Positions 52,022-61,608 of a stretch of 64,000 nucleotides of DNA are shown piece by piece; position 1 is the first letter of the stretch, and each line of letters starts with the position of its first letter. Where the stretch lies: NCBI RefSeq assembly GCF_000016645.1, contig NC_009441.1:4836001-4900000 (forward strand), read 5' to 3'. This DNA is from Flavobacterium johnsoniae UW101. Its GTDB lineage: Bacteria; Bacteroidota; Bacteroidia; Flavobacteriales; Flavobacteriaceae. The position numbers were made by a program, and so were the translations under genes. Below the pieces are notes generated by a model. That model saw nothing but the letters and a program-made list of their open reading frames with translations, was not told the DNA's origin and made no database searches.

Positions 52022-52141
52022 TGAAACGGATTTACTTCGTAAAGACGCGGATTAAAACGGATTTTCTTTTCCCTAAAACAAATAAAAAAATCCGTGTCTA
52101 TCAGCGTTTTCGCGATAGCGAATCTGCGTCATCCGCGTTCC
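52022..52141. repeat. CGGATTTACTTCGTAAAGACG inverted-repeat element, copy 1
   Basis: The left part (GGATTTACTTCG, GACGCGGATT) is imperfectly complementary to the right part (CGTGTCTATCAGCG, CGATAGCGAATCTGCG). The same design recurs at 54946-55071 on the other side of the GH78 gene. Confidence 0.7.
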
Positions 52142-52142
52142 A

Positions 52143-54923
52143 TTATATTGTGCATTCTATTGTATAAATTCCAGATCCTAATTCTAAAACAGGCTTTTGA
52201 GCTTTTTCATCAAAACCTGCTCTAACCCTTTTACCATCCATTTTTATTTCTGAATTTTTAGCAACTGGCAATTTTATTGTTGCTGTCGTATTTACTGGAA
52301 TTTGAACGGTCAAAATAAACTTGCCGTCTTTCTTTTCCCATGAAGAAGCAATTTTTCCGTAAACCGATTGATAGTCCGCTTTCGCGAAAGTCATATCGCC
52401 AACCACTTCTGGCTGAATAAAGAAATGTTTGAATCCTGGCTTTTCAGGATCAGACATAATTCCGGCTAAACTTTGATAAAACCATTCTTCAATTTGTCCT
52501 AACATAAAATGATTCCACGAATTTCCTTTTCTCGGATCCCATTGTTCCGTTAAAGTGGTCAATCCAAATTTAATCTGAAAACCATAACCCGGCGCATCGT
52601 AATGATTGTGCATTCTGTACATGGTTTCATTTTCGCCGTTTCTTGCCAATGTTTGAAATAAGTAACGATTTCCAACATCTCCCGTTGTCAAACGATCGCC
52701 TTTTTCTTTGATATCAGCTAGTAAATTCTGCATTACTGCCTCTTTATATTGCGGTTCTACGATATCCATAAATATCGGAACGGCATTGCTAAACTGACTA
52801 CTTGTTCCGTATTGTTTGGTTTCTTCGTTAAAAAATGCCGCATTGAAAGCCGTTTTAATCTCAGAAGCCAACGTATTATATTTCTCAAAATCTTCAGTTT
52901 TACCTAATAATTTTGATGCTTTTGCAACTAAAAAAGCGCCATAGTAGTAATGAGAAGTCGCAGAAAGCGCAATCGGACTATTTTTAGAATATCCCGCAGG
53001 ATGTGTTCCGTAATCGTACCAATCGCCCAATCCGTGCGAAACGATATGGTTTGTTGCTTTCGTTCCTAAATAATCCACGTAGTTTTTCATTACAGGAAAA
53101 TATTTCTCTAATAATGAAGCATCTCCGTAATATTCATAATACATCCAAGGCAGAATTACGCCTGTTACACCCCATTCTGGAGAATCGGTAAAATCGCCTC
53201 CAAAAATGACATATTCAGGAACAATTGTCGGAATTAAACCGTTCTCTCTTTGTGAATCAGAAATATTCTGCATCGTTGCCGGAAGGAAAGTCTGCAAGTT
53301 ATAATTGAACATTAAACTCGGACCATTCAACTGAATTTCTTCCAGCCAGCCTAACTTTTCACGTTGCGGACAGTCGGTAAAAACGCTTTGGAAATTGCTT
53401 TTGATCGAGTTATTAATCAGTTCATGCGTTTTATTGAAAATCTCATTTGAACAGGCAAAACTTCCCGCTTCTCCTGCGGAATTGTAAATAAAATTCGATT
53501 TTAAATCTACTAAAGTTGGAAATTCTTTATTCTTATCTTCTTTATAATTAATGTTTTCAATTTGAACATATTGATAACCGTAGAAACTGAATTTTGGCGT
53601 CCATTCTTCTACGTCTTTCCCTTTTAAAGTATAATCGTAATAATATGGTTTTCCTGATCTCCCCTGCGCTATTGTTCCCTCTTCATTTAAACCTTCGGCC
53701 ACCCAAACACGAATCGTCTGTCCTCTTTTTCCTTTTACTTTGATGGTTGGAAATCCTGAAAGATTCTGTCCCATATCAAAAACATAGAAATTTGGTTTCA
53801 GTTCTTTTACGGTTTTAACTTCGTATTGTTTCTGAATGGTAACCGGCGGAGCAGTCTGTGGTCTTAAAATACCTTTTGGCGCTTCTTGAATGACTACTTT
53901 TTTCCAATCTCTATCTTTGAATCCTTTACGATTCCAGTCTTTTTGTTCTAAATTAGCATTGTAATCCTCTCCGCCAAAAATACTGTTATAAGTAATCGGA
54001 CTTTTGCTGTATTTCCAAGTTCTATCTGATTTTATAATTTCTTCTGAACCATCATTATATTTGATTTTCATTTTAAAGAATAAAGTTGGCGGACCAAAAC
54101 TCACGAAGAATTTAGTATATCTTTCGGCAAGCGTATTGTACATTCCGTTTCCTAACAAAACACCAATTACGTTATCACCTTTTTGAAATTCTTTTGCACT
54201 TAATTCGTAAACATTGTAATTAACCGTTTTATCGTAATCGGTCCACAAAGGAGCAAATTGGCTGTTACCCACTTTTTTCCCGTTGATAGTTAATTCGTAA
54301 TGTCCTAAACCTGAAATATAAACGACAGCTTCTTTGACTGCTTTTTCAACTTCGAAAGGTTTACGCAACATAATACTTCTTCTTGCCAAAGAATCGGAAG
54401 CATTGATAAAGGACATCTTTTTTTCTCTGTTGAAAGTGGCTGTGTGATAATTTCTTCCTTCTGGCAAATGGCTATCGGCTTTGGTAATCGCTCCAATCCA
54501 AATCGGATTTAAATCTGATTCTAACGAAGCGGTTCTGAACGAAGCTGTTTTGCTCCATTTTGAAATCTTCCCTAATTGATTCCAAACCTTAACTTTCCAG
54601 AAATATTTGGTTTCGCTTTTTAATGGTTTTCCGCTATAAACAATATGCAGGTTTTTGTCGGTATTAACTCTTCCGCTGTTCCAAATATCTCCATCGTCAT
54701 TGTTCAATTTTTCTTCTGATGAAGCTACTAAAATCAAATAAGCAACTTGCGATACATCGGATTCTTTTGAAATCAATTGCCAGCTAAATTTCGGCTGATT
54801 CTCGATAACTGCTAATGGATTTTCGGCCATTTCTGTTGTTAAACGTACAGGTAGAATTTGCCCATTTGAAATGAACGTGATTAAAAAGCTAAGTCCTAAT
54901 AATATGTTTTTGAAATTCTTCAT
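52143..54923 (-). CDS. Alpha-L-rhamnosidase (GH78), copy 2
   Basis: 926 residues with a signal peptide ending ISNGQ. It has the same domain plan as the 41994 protein: fibronectin-like start (LAVIENQPKFSWQL), N domain (ISGLGHYELTINGKKVGNSQ), beta-sandwich (FYVFDMGQNLSGFPTIKVKG) and (alpha/alpha)6 barrel. DCPQREKLGWLEEIQLNGPS matches the canonical GH78 general-acid signature and TTLTEQWDP carries the base Glu. It cleaves terminal alpha-L-rhamnose. Matching repeat elements flank the gene on both sides. Confidence 0.93.
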   Translation of the reverse strand: MKNFKNILLGLSFLITFISNGQILPVRLTTEMAENPLAVIENQPKFSWQLISKESDVSQVAYLILVASSEEKLNNDDGDIWNSGRVNTDKNLHIVYSGKPLKSETKYFWKVKVWNQLGKISKWSKTASFRTASLESDLNPIWIGAITKADSHLPEGRNYHTATFNREKKMSFINASDSLARRSIMLRKPFEVEKAVKEAVVYISGLGHYELTINGKKVGNSQFAPLWTDYDKTVNYNVYELSAKEFQKGDNVIGVLLGNGMYNTLAERYTKFFVSFGPPTLFFKMKIKYNDGSEEIIKSDRTWKYSKSPITYNSIFGGEDYNANLEQKDWNRKGFKDRDWKKVVIQEAPKGILRPQTAPPVTIQKQYEVKTVKELKPNFYVFDMGQNLSGFPTIKVKGKRGQTIRVWVAEGLNEEGTIAQGRSGKPYYYDYTLKGKDVEEWTPKFSFYGYQYVQIENINYKEDKNKEFPTLVDLKSNFIYNSAGEAGSFACSNEIFNKTHELINNSIKSNFQSVFTDCPQREKLGWLEEIQLNGPSLMFNYNLQTFLPATMQNISDSQRENGLIPTIVPEYVIFGGDFTDSPEWGVTGVILPWMYYEYYGDASLLEKYFPVMKNYVDYLGTKATNHIVSHGLGDWYDYGTHPAGYSKNSPIALSATSHYYYGAFLVAKASKLLGKTEDFEKYNTLASEIKTAFNAAFFNEETKQYGTSSQFSNAVPIFMDIVEPQYKEAVMQNLLADIKEKGDRLTTGDVGNRYLFQTLARNGENETMYRMHNHYDAPGYGFQIKFGLTTLTEQWDPRKGNSWNHFMLGQIEEWFYQSLAGIMSDPEKPGFKHFFIQPEVVGDMTFAKADYQSVYGKIASSWEKKDGKFILTVQIPVNTTATIKLPVAKNSEIKMDGKRVRAGFDEKAQKPVLELGSGIYTIECTI

Positions 54924-54945
54924 TCTAACTTTTAAAATTGAACGC

Positions 54946-55071
54946 GGATAAAACGGATTTACTTCGTAAAGACGTGGATAAAACGGATTTTTTTATTTAC
55001 TCTAAAATATAAAATCTGTGTTAATCTGCGTCTTCGCGGTAGCGAATCCGTCTCATCTGTGTTCCATAATT
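54946..55071. repeat. CGGATTTACTTCGTAAAGACG inverted-repeat element, copy 2
   Basis: Same left block as copy 1 (GGATTTACTTCGTAAAGACG) and a matching right block with CTTCGCGGTAGCGAATCCG. Confidence 0.7.
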
Positions 55072-55072
55072 T

Positions 55073-56935
55073 TTACAACTTTCTAGTTATCAAAGATTCG
55101 ATATTGAATACTGCTTCTGGAATTAATTTTCCTGTTTGAGGCAGGTCGTCATAATCGTCTGTGTCCGGTGCTGTGTCCGGATCTGGCGAATGTCTCTGTT
55201 CTCCTGTGCGGAACATAATTCGCTCAAAACCGTCTGTTGGCGCATAAAATATCTTTGTTGATTCTTTTCCATCGTTTACTTTTATAGTGTACTGACGGTT
55301 TTTAGCATCTAATTTAACTGTGATTGTATATGCTTTGTTTGCTTCGTATTTTGTAACCGAACTCAAACGCGCACCATTTTTTACCTTTAATTCTCCATCC
55401 GAATCAAAAATCAATCTTACAGAAGGCAAGCCTTGTTTATTTTGGAATTCAACCTGCAATAAACCGTGATTGTTTTGCTCTGGTTTTACGGTGAAAACCG
55501 CTTCCATTTTTGATGCGAAAGGAATCACTCTTTCAGCACGAGAATAATCAAAATAATCCTGATCTCTTAACGTCAGCCATTTTTTACCATCGACTTTCTT
55601 TTCGATTTTGGTTGATGCCCAAGAAAGGTCATACGTATTCCACAATTTTAATTCTTGTCCGTCTGGAAGATTATTGAAAACATCATTTACATTTTCGGTA
55701 ACCACAGAAGTTACAGGAACGGGAATCGATGCCACCCAAATATCCTCTTTATTCATACTGTATCCTACCCAGATTTTTCCGTCTGGCGGAGTTCCATTTT
55801 TCTCTGTAATTCCACGAACGTATTGAGGACCTGCCGATTTGTAGTTTCCGCCGTAACGCATCGGACTAACTTCTCCATGAACTAATAATAAATCTTTATA
55901 ATTTAATCCATCATCACTTGTTGAAATTGCCAAAGGCCAACGATATTCTGACGGGTTATAAAGCGTTGCATAACGATTGTCTGACGTTTTTTGTCCCCAG
56001 ATTTTAGCATTGCTGTTTACAAATCCAAGAGCACGCAACGGCATATAATCCCATGATTTTCCTCCATCCTTACTAATAGAAGTTAAAGCATGTTTCCATA
56101 AACCCACTACATTTCCGTTTGGTAAATGATAATAACTAAACGCTTTATATGGTTTTTGTAACGGAATCAATTCATCGTCACGATCGGCTTCTTCCACCCA
56201 TTGCTGTAAAACCAATGGTTCTGATAAAATTTCTTCACAAGCCTTTTTCAAACCTTTATCTTTTGATGCGGTATAAAATGGGAATTTCGATTTCGATTTG
56301 TCCCAAGTTTTGTTGTATCTAATGAAATAGATTTCGCCGAAACTACCGTCTTTCTTGATTTCACGAATGACGCGTCCAATTCCTTTTCCATCGTTTGGAT
56401 CATCTTTTTCATCCATTGCAATTCCGTAATACGCTAACGCAAAAAGTCGGTTGTCTTTTGAGGTATAAAAGCCCATTCTTTGGTGCATAATTGCATCAAG
56501 ATTTTTAGCAACGCCTTCAACGCCTTCTTTCTTCCATCCGTCAGGAATTCTATAAATTGGAAAAATAACTTCTGGTTTTGTCCACGTTACACCATCTTTA
56601 GAAGTCATTAATAAAGTTTGGCTTGGCGGAATATGTTCGCCCGAAGGATCGCTTAAATAATGTAAATAAAATGTATTATTCCAATAAGCCATCATCGGCT
56701 GGTGATTGTATGTCCATCCAAAACCATCCGCTTTTTCAGGATGTTCGCGGCTTGCACGCATGATTTGCGTGGCGTGAACTCCAACCGCGGGGCTTAATTG
56801 TCCGTGATGGTAATCAATGTTTGAAAGTGTTTTTCCAACATAACGCACAGTGTCGTTTTGTGCATTTACAGCGGTGCAAGCCAATATAATTGTGGCTGTG
56901 ATAATGTTGGTTTTTATGTTTTGGAAAGTAATCAT
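55073..56935 (-). CDS. Beta-propeller hydrolase-like protein with C-terminal jelly roll
   Basis: 620 residues with a signal peptide ending AVNAQ. Propeller blades with Asp-box-like turns fill about 60-420 (QTLLMTSKDGVTWTKPEV, SISKDGGKSWDYMPL, AISTSDDGLNYKDLLLV), with TYNHQPMMAYWNNTFYLHYL near the start. Residues about 450-600 form a concanavalin-like beta-sandwich (DYSRAERVIPFASKMEAVFTV, AYTITVKLDAKNRQYTIKV). It resembles exported sialidase/BNR proteins of pectin loci. It may be a glycosidase acting on a terminal acidic or rhamnosyl unit (a GH145-like or GH33-like role), but no catalytic set could be fixed. Confidence 0.6.
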   Translation of the reverse strand: MITFQNIKTNIITATIILACTAVNAQNDTVRYVGKTLSNIDYHHGQLSPAVGVHATQIMRASREHPEKADGFGWTYNHQPMMAYWNNTFYLHYLSDPSGEHIPPSQTLLMTSKDGVTWTKPEVIFPIYRIPDGWKKEGVEGVAKNLDAIMHQRMGFYTSKDNRLFALAYYGIAMDEKDDPNDGKGIGRVIREIKKDGSFGEIYFIRYNKTWDKSKSKFPFYTASKDKGLKKACEEILSEPLVLQQWVEEADRDDELIPLQKPYKAFSYYHLPNGNVVGLWKHALTSISKDGGKSWDYMPLRALGFVNSNAKIWGQKTSDNRYATLYNPSEYRWPLAISTSDDGLNYKDLLLVHGEVSPMRYGGNYKSAGPQYVRGITEKNGTPPDGKIWVGYSMNKEDIWVASIPVPVTSVVTENVNDVFNNLPDGQELKLWNTYDLSWASTKIEKKVDGKKWLTLRDQDYFDYSRAERVIPFASKMEAVFTVKPEQNNHGLLQVEFQNKQGLPSVRLIFDSDGELKVKNGARLSSVTKYEANKAYTITVKLDAKNRQYTIKVNDGKESTKIFYAPTDGFERIMFRTGEQRHSPDPDTAPDTDDYDDLPQTGKLIPEAVFNIESLITRKL

Positions 56936-56994
56936 TGATATTTTATTTTTTTAATCCTGAATAAAAAAGCTGTCTAAAAAGGAAGCTTCATTTT

Positions 56995-57168
56995 GTAAGC
57001 TTCGGAGAAGCGAAATATTTATAGCAAAGAATGAATGTCTACAATATAAAGCTCCGGAGGAGTGACATATTTTTTTCATAATCTATAATATATATATCGC
57101 TCCGCTGGAGCTTTTTTCATATCCCTTATTGAATTTCTATAAATATTTTACCCCTCTGGGGCTTTTGC
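56995..57168. repeat. REP-like GC-palindrome cluster
   Basis: GCTTCGGAGAAGC, GCTCCGGAGGAG, GCTCCGCTGGAGC and CCCCTCTGGGGC with AATATTTATAGC-type spacers; same family as 22679-23127. It fills the 295-bp gap between stop and start codons. Confidence 0.75.
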
Positions 57169-57230
57169 TGATAAAAATAATTTTAAAATATTCTGTTCAG
57201 GCAAAAGAGCCTTTTTGAGAATAAATTCTT

Positions 57231-58148
57231 TTATTTTCTTTCAATTAATCCTTTTAAAACGTCTTCAGAGATTGTTGTAATCGTTCCGTGTTTGTGTCCT
57301 TCGGGAAGGCTTATTTTGGATGATACATCTTCAAAATGAACAAAATCTGTTGTGCTTAACGCTTTATAATTTTTTGAACCGTAATTATCATAATACAATA
57401 ACCAGTTTTTATCGACTTTCACTACTGTCGGGCCTTCTGATAAATATTCTGTTAACGGTTCAGAACTCTTTTCAAACGGACCTAAAGGCGATTTCCCGAA
57501 AGCTACTTTTATGTTTCGCATGGGTCTTGTATTGTCTTTCAAAACCAAAACATAATCTTTCTTTCCTTTTTTGACAATCACACAATCAATTACACTGAAA
57601 CCTGGATCGTAGTATAGTTTTGTATCTGAAAAAGTTTTAAAATCTTTTGTCGTTACATAATACATTCTGTGGTTATTTTTCTCTTCTTCAACTCCTTTTT
57701 CAAATCGGAACGGAATTGTTGATGCCCAAATAATAATGTATTCTTTTTTGACATCATCATAAAAAATCTCCGGCGCCCAAACGTTTACCACTTCTGGTTC
57801 GTTTTTCATTACTGGAATATATTCCTGTTGCGACCAATGAATCAGGTCTTTTGAACTTGCATATCCAAAACCGTTCCCACCTTTCCAATCTGTTGTCCAA
57901 ACCATGTGATAGGTTCCGTCTGCTCCTTTTGTGATGGACGGATCACGCATAATTTTGCTGGCTCCGATTTCGGGTTTTAAAAATGATCCTACTAATCCTT
58001 TCCAATTGTAACCGTCTTCGCTATAGGCCAAATATAAACCTTCTGTTGCAGGTTCTCTAAACGACGTAAAAAGATATAAATCTTTCTTTTTCTGCGAATA
58101 ACTAATCGCGAAAAGTGAAAGGGTTATTATGATGAATATTTTTTTCAT
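57231..58148 (-). CDS. Glycoside hydrolase family 43-like enzyme
   Basis: The start at 58148 gives 305 residues with a signal peptide ending ISYSQ; an upstream in-frame ATG at 58205 lies in a repeat and is rejected. It is a single five-bladed propeller. IMRDPSITKGADGTYHMVWT has the base Asp, VWAPEIFYDDVKKEYIIIWA the acid Glu and FSVIDCVIVK the pKa-modulating Asp. The small one-domain form resembles GH43 arabinofuranosidases of the rhamnogalacturonan II system, though the subfamily cannot be confirmed. The expected product is L-arabinose. Confidence 0.82.
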   Translation of the reverse strand: MKKIFIIITLSLFAISYSQKKKDLYLFTSFREPATEGLYLAYSEDGYNWKGLVGSFLKPEIGASKIMRDPSITKGADGTYHMVWTTDWKGGNGFGYASSKDLIHWSQQEYIPVMKNEPEVVNVWAPEIFYDDVKKEYIIIWASTIPFRFEKGVEEEKNNHRMYYVTTKDFKTFSDTKLYYDPGFSVIDCVIVKKGKKDYVLVLKDNTRPMRNIKVAFGKSPLGPFEKSSEPLTEYLSEGPTVVKVDKNWLLYYDNYGSKNYKALSTTDFVHFEDVSSKISLPEGHKHGTITTISEDVLKGLIERK

Positions 58149-58160
58149 TTCTTGTTTTCT

Positions 58161-58242
58161 TTTCCTGCGAGGTTTCCAAAACCTCGTAGGTATTTCTATG
58201 TGCACAAACTAAACCTACAAGGTTTTGAAAACCTTGCAGGAA
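58161..58242. repeat. CCTGCAAGGTTTTGAAAACC inverted-repeat element, copy 2
   Basis: The left arm is TCCTGCGAGGTTT...AAACCTCGTAGG (58161-58191) and the right arm, to 58242, is its inverse; the family of 35941-36024. The left arm lies across the leader of the GH43 gene. Confidence 0.8.
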
Positions 58243-58246
58243 CGCA

Positions 58247-59815
58247 TTATTCTGCAATTGCTTTTTTATCTAAAGAAGCTCCTTTTTTGATTTTCGTTGT
58301 TACGTTGTTTAAAACATTGTTTTTCAAGAAAATGTTTTTAGTGTCTTTCCCATCCGCCTCGATAAAAATATCGGTTGGATTGAATGGAAAATTATTGTTG
58401 ATCAACGCATTTGAAACATTATCTAATTTGATAACGGGAACTCCTTTTATTGGTGTTGAAGATCCAACATTGTCTAAAATAATATTTTTTGAATCTGATA
58501 TTTTGAAAGACGAACCTACAGTTGCATTCACTTTTACATCATGGAATTCAACATCTGTCGCCGTACTTACTGTAAAACCTTCTTTTCCATCCATATTGAT
58601 GTTAGAAAAAGTGATGTTTTGAATTGGCATTTCGGTGATTCCCAAAATCTGTCCTGCTTTATTTACGTTTGAAGCTGTAATGTTGCTCATATGAATGTTT
58701 CTGAAAATCGGCGTTTTCTCGGTTACAGGTTCAACCTGAGTTCCTTTATCGTAGAAAAGGCTCAAAACGATAGCTTCTTCTTTGATGTTTTTCATGACGA
58801 TATTATCGACGCGAATATCTTCTACAACTCCTCCTCTTCCGCGAGCCGATTTGATACGGATTCCGCGATCTGTTCCATCAAAAACACAGTTCGATATTGT
58901 GATTTTTTTGATTCCACCCGACATTTCACTACCAATAACAACACCGCCGTGACCACTTAACATCGTACAGTTTGTAATGGTTACATTTTCTGTCGCTTTC
59001 CCATATTTACGTCCGTCACCGTCTCTTCCTGATTTAATCGTGATACAATCATCGCCAACGCTGATATGGCAGTTTGAAATGTGAACATTGGTACAAGAAG
59101 AAGGATTGATTCCATCTGTATTTGGTGAATGTGGATTGAAAATCGAAATTCCCGTAACAGTTACATTATCACAGAATTCCGGGTTGATTGTCCAAAAAGG
59201 TGAATTTTGAAAGGTTACACCTTCTATTAAAATATTTTTGCAATTATAAGCCTGAAAGAAAGAAGGTCTGAAAAACTTTTTATCAACCGTTCTTTTGTAA
59301 TATGGTTCTGTGTAAAGGCCTTTATTTTGCTCTTCCCACATAGTTTGATATTTAGTTGGAGGAAGTGGTTCCTTAGCCGTTTCGATTCGGTACACTTCAT
59401 TCCACCACGCTTTTCCTTGTCCGTCGATTACGCCTCTTCCTGTAATAGTGATATTTTGTACATCTTTAGCATAAAATAAAGGTTGGAAACTCTTCATTAC
59501 AATTCCTTCGTAACGCATTTCTACGTAAGGAAGGAAATCATCGAAGTTCTCTGAAAACTTTAAAAGTGCTCCAGAATCTAAATGAATCGTAATGTTGCTT
59601 CTTAGTGTTAAAGCTCCTGTTAAATATTCTCCTGCTGGAAAAAAGATGGTTCCTCCGCCGTTTTTAGATGCTTTTTCGATGGCATTTTGAATGGCTTGAG
59701 TGCATTTTATTCCTTTGTTATTTCCTCCTTCTTTTAAGATGTTTAACCAGCCGTCGTTTGCGAAAGTGGTGTTCAATCCAGTTATGAAGCAGAGTATTAT
59801 TAGTATGTTTTTCAT
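58247..59815 (-). CDS. Polygalacturonase-type GH28
   Basis: The start at 59815 gives 522 residues with a signal peptide ending NTTFA. It is a right-handed parallel beta-helix with all four GH28 motifs in order: NTDGINPSS (Asp), VGDDCITIKSG (Asp pair), SGHGGVVIGSE (His) and RIKSARGRGG (Arg-Ile-Lys). It hydrolyses alpha-1,4-galacturonan or rhamnogalacturonan linkages. The exo-type N-terminal insert (RIETAKEPLPPTKYQTMWEE) and its place among exo-acting genes suggest action on short oligosaccharides or the stripped backbone. Confidence 0.93.
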   Translation of the reverse strand: MKNILIILCFITGLNTTFANDGWLNILKEGGNNKGIKCTQAIQNAIEKASKNGGGTIFFPAGEYLTGALTLRSNITIHLDSGALLKFSENFDDFLPYVEMRYEGIVMKSFQPLFYAKDVQNITITGRGVIDGQGKAWWNEVYRIETAKEPLPPTKYQTMWEEQNKGLYTEPYYKRTVDKKFFRPSFFQAYNCKNILIEGVTFQNSPFWTINPEFCDNVTVTGISIFNPHSPNTDGINPSSCTNVHISNCHISVGDDCITIKSGRDGDGRKYGKATENVTITNCTMLSGHGGVVIGSEMSGGIKKITISNCVFDGTDRGIRIKSARGRGGVVEDIRVDNIVMKNIKEEAIVLSLFYDKGTQVEPVTEKTPIFRNIHMSNITASNVNKAGQILGITEMPIQNITFSNINMDGKEGFTVSTATDVEFHDVKVNATVGSSFKISDSKNIILDNVGSSTPIKGVPVIKLDNVSNALINNNFPFNPTDIFIEADGKDTKNIFLKNNVLNNVTTKIKKGASLDKKAIAE

Positions 59816-59877
59816 AGTTTGTTTTTTTCTTTTGCCACAGATTAAAATGATTAGCACAGATTTTTACTCTCATTTTT

Positions 59878-59975
59878 TGTCATTTCGACGAAGGAGAAAT
59901 CTTCACAAGAAACTCTACAAAGTTGCTCAACTATACGGAGCTACTAACGAAGATTTCTCCTTCGTCGAAATGACA
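59878..59975. repeat. GACGAAGGAGAAATC perfect inverted repeat, copy 2
   Basis: The arms 59878-59904 and 59949-59975 are perfect 27-bp inverted complements with a 44-nt interior whose sequence differs from the copy at 47699. Confidence 0.88.
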
Positions 59976-60045
59976 AGATTGTGGATAATTCGTGATTCTA
60001 TATTCACAAATTGCATTTCACTAATTACTTTTTACTTTTCACTAA

Positions 60046-61452
60046 TCACTTAGTAGATTTCAAAATCAAAACCCAGTCATTACCATCTTCCTTTTTTCCT
60101 TCTGGCTGAAAATTTTGAGTTCCTTTATTATCAAATGTTCCGATTTTAGTTTTCTTTCCATTTCTTGGATTATACCAAGTCGCTTCGAATTTATCTCCAG
60201 CAATTTTTCCTAGTTTTACTTCTATTATTCTTCCATTGTAAGTGTATAATAAAGCGTATTTTTCGCCTCTTATAGCCGGAATATAATCGTATTTCTCCCC
60301 TTGATTCACCACTAAAGAAACATCTGGAACTCCTTCTAAAAATGGCACTTCTTCCATTAATTTCTTAATATAAACCATTTGTTTTGCTCCTGGCGCACTG
60401 ATGGCTGATGTCCATAATTCTTTGTTTCCGTAAGCTGGTTTATCGCCTTTTCTGAACATTTGCATTACAGCGTTATGTCCGTACGTATAACCTGCACCAC
60501 CTGAAAGTACTGACCAATATCCGTAACGGCGAACATCGTTTGCGGTCCATTTTGGCTGTAAAGTGTCGTGCAAACCGTGTGGAATTCCTTCGTATGATGG
60601 TTCTCCGTCAAGAGTTGGTTTTGTTGGTTTTAATTCGAAATCTCTTAGAACGAATTTGTAATTGTCTTCTTTGAAATTTGTTTTTATAGAATCCTGATCG
60701 TATCTTCTGTGTCCTGATTGGAACATATTGAAATCCAGCCATTTTTCGTTGTGGAAGTTCTCTGAAGAGTCGGTTCTTCCAAACGGGTGAAACGTCACTA
60801 ACTGATTTGGATTGTTGGTTTTTAAAGTATTTCCAATGGCATTCCAGATATCCTGAAATTCATTTCCATGTGTGTCTCCTCCGTTTAACCAAATTACGTT
60901 GGTTCTGTTTTTATATCGGTTAGCTAAGAACTTCGCATATTCAGCTGCCTGTTCTTTGCTTACTTTATTTCCTTTTGAAACATTTGTTCCCCAAACCGGA
61001 ACCATAGCAAGATAAACTCCGTTTTTCTGAGCCACATCTAAAGTGTAATCTACATGATCCCAGTAATCGTATTGCTTTGCATCTTTGAAATCATTTCCTG
61101 CTGTGATTAAAGGCTTTGAAACGTCTTCGTTGATTAAAGCTGCATCGCCATACACGTTAACCGCATTTATATTGTGCAAAACCATTACCTGAACGACATT
61201 AAATCCTTTCTCTTTTCTGTCTTTAAAATATTTCTCAATTCCTGCTCTGTCCAGTTTTCCGAATGCCAGCCAGCCCGTGTCGCCAAGCCAGAAGAATGGT
61301 TTTTCGTTTTCGGTAACAAAATAATGCTGATTTTTAGATACTTTGATTTCAGGCAGAGATGCTTTTGTTTTGGCAGATTGCGAAAATCCGCTTTGTGCTG
61401 TAAACATAAAGCTTATACAAAGAGCGTATAAAGATTTAATTTTCAGATTCAT
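60046..61452 (-). CDS. GH140-type (DUF4038) apiosidase
   Basis: 468 residues with a signal peptide ending SGFSQ. An (alpha/beta)8 barrel (about 45-370) is followed by a small C-terminal beta domain (about 380-468) of the collagen-binding-like type. KPFFWLGDTGWLAF, FNVVQVMVLHN, NVIWLNGGDTHG with Asp193 and TLDGEPSYEG with Glu284 match the catalytic pair of the founding GH140 enzyme, which frees apiose-linked side chains from the rhamnogalacturonan II backbone. This is the strongest single pointer to that substrate. Confidence 0.85.
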   Translation of the reverse strand: MNLKIKSLYALCISFMFTAQSGFSQSAKTKASLPEIKVSKNQHYFVTENEKPFFWLGDTGWLAFGKLDRAGIEKYFKDRKEKGFNVVQVMVLHNINAVNVYGDAALINEDVSKPLITAGNDFKDAKQYDYWDHVDYTLDVAQKNGVYLAMVPVWGTNVSKGNKVSKEQAAEYAKFLANRYKNRTNVIWLNGGDTHGNEFQDIWNAIGNTLKTNNPNQLVTFHPFGRTDSSENFHNEKWLDFNMFQSGHRRYDQDSIKTNFKEDNYKFVLRDFELKPTKPTLDGEPSYEGIPHGLHDTLQPKWTANDVRRYGYWSVLSGGAGYTYGHNAVMQMFRKGDKPAYGNKELWTSAISAPGAKQMVYIKKLMEEVPFLEGVPDVSLVVNQGEKYDYIPAIRGEKYALLYTYNGRIIEVKLGKIAGDKFEATWYNPRNGKKTKIGTFDNKGTQNFQPEGKKEDGNDWVLILKSTK

Positions 61453-61487
61453 TTTGGTTTGTTTTTGAATTGTGTTCTTATTTTTTT

Positions 61488-61605
61488 GCCACAGATTTCA
61501 CTGATTTAATGGATTTCCCAAGCTTTGTCTTTATATTTTTTCCCGCAGATTTCACAGATTAGGCAGATTTTATTTTTAATCCTTTTAATCTGTGAAATCT
61601 GTGGC
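61488..61605. repeat. GCCACAGATTTCAC inverted repeat
   Basis: 28-bp arms 61488-61515 and 61578-61605 with three mismatches, and an inner GCAGATT/AGATT block. It fills the spacer before the GH140 gene. Confidence 0.75.
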
Positions 61606-61608
61606 TAA

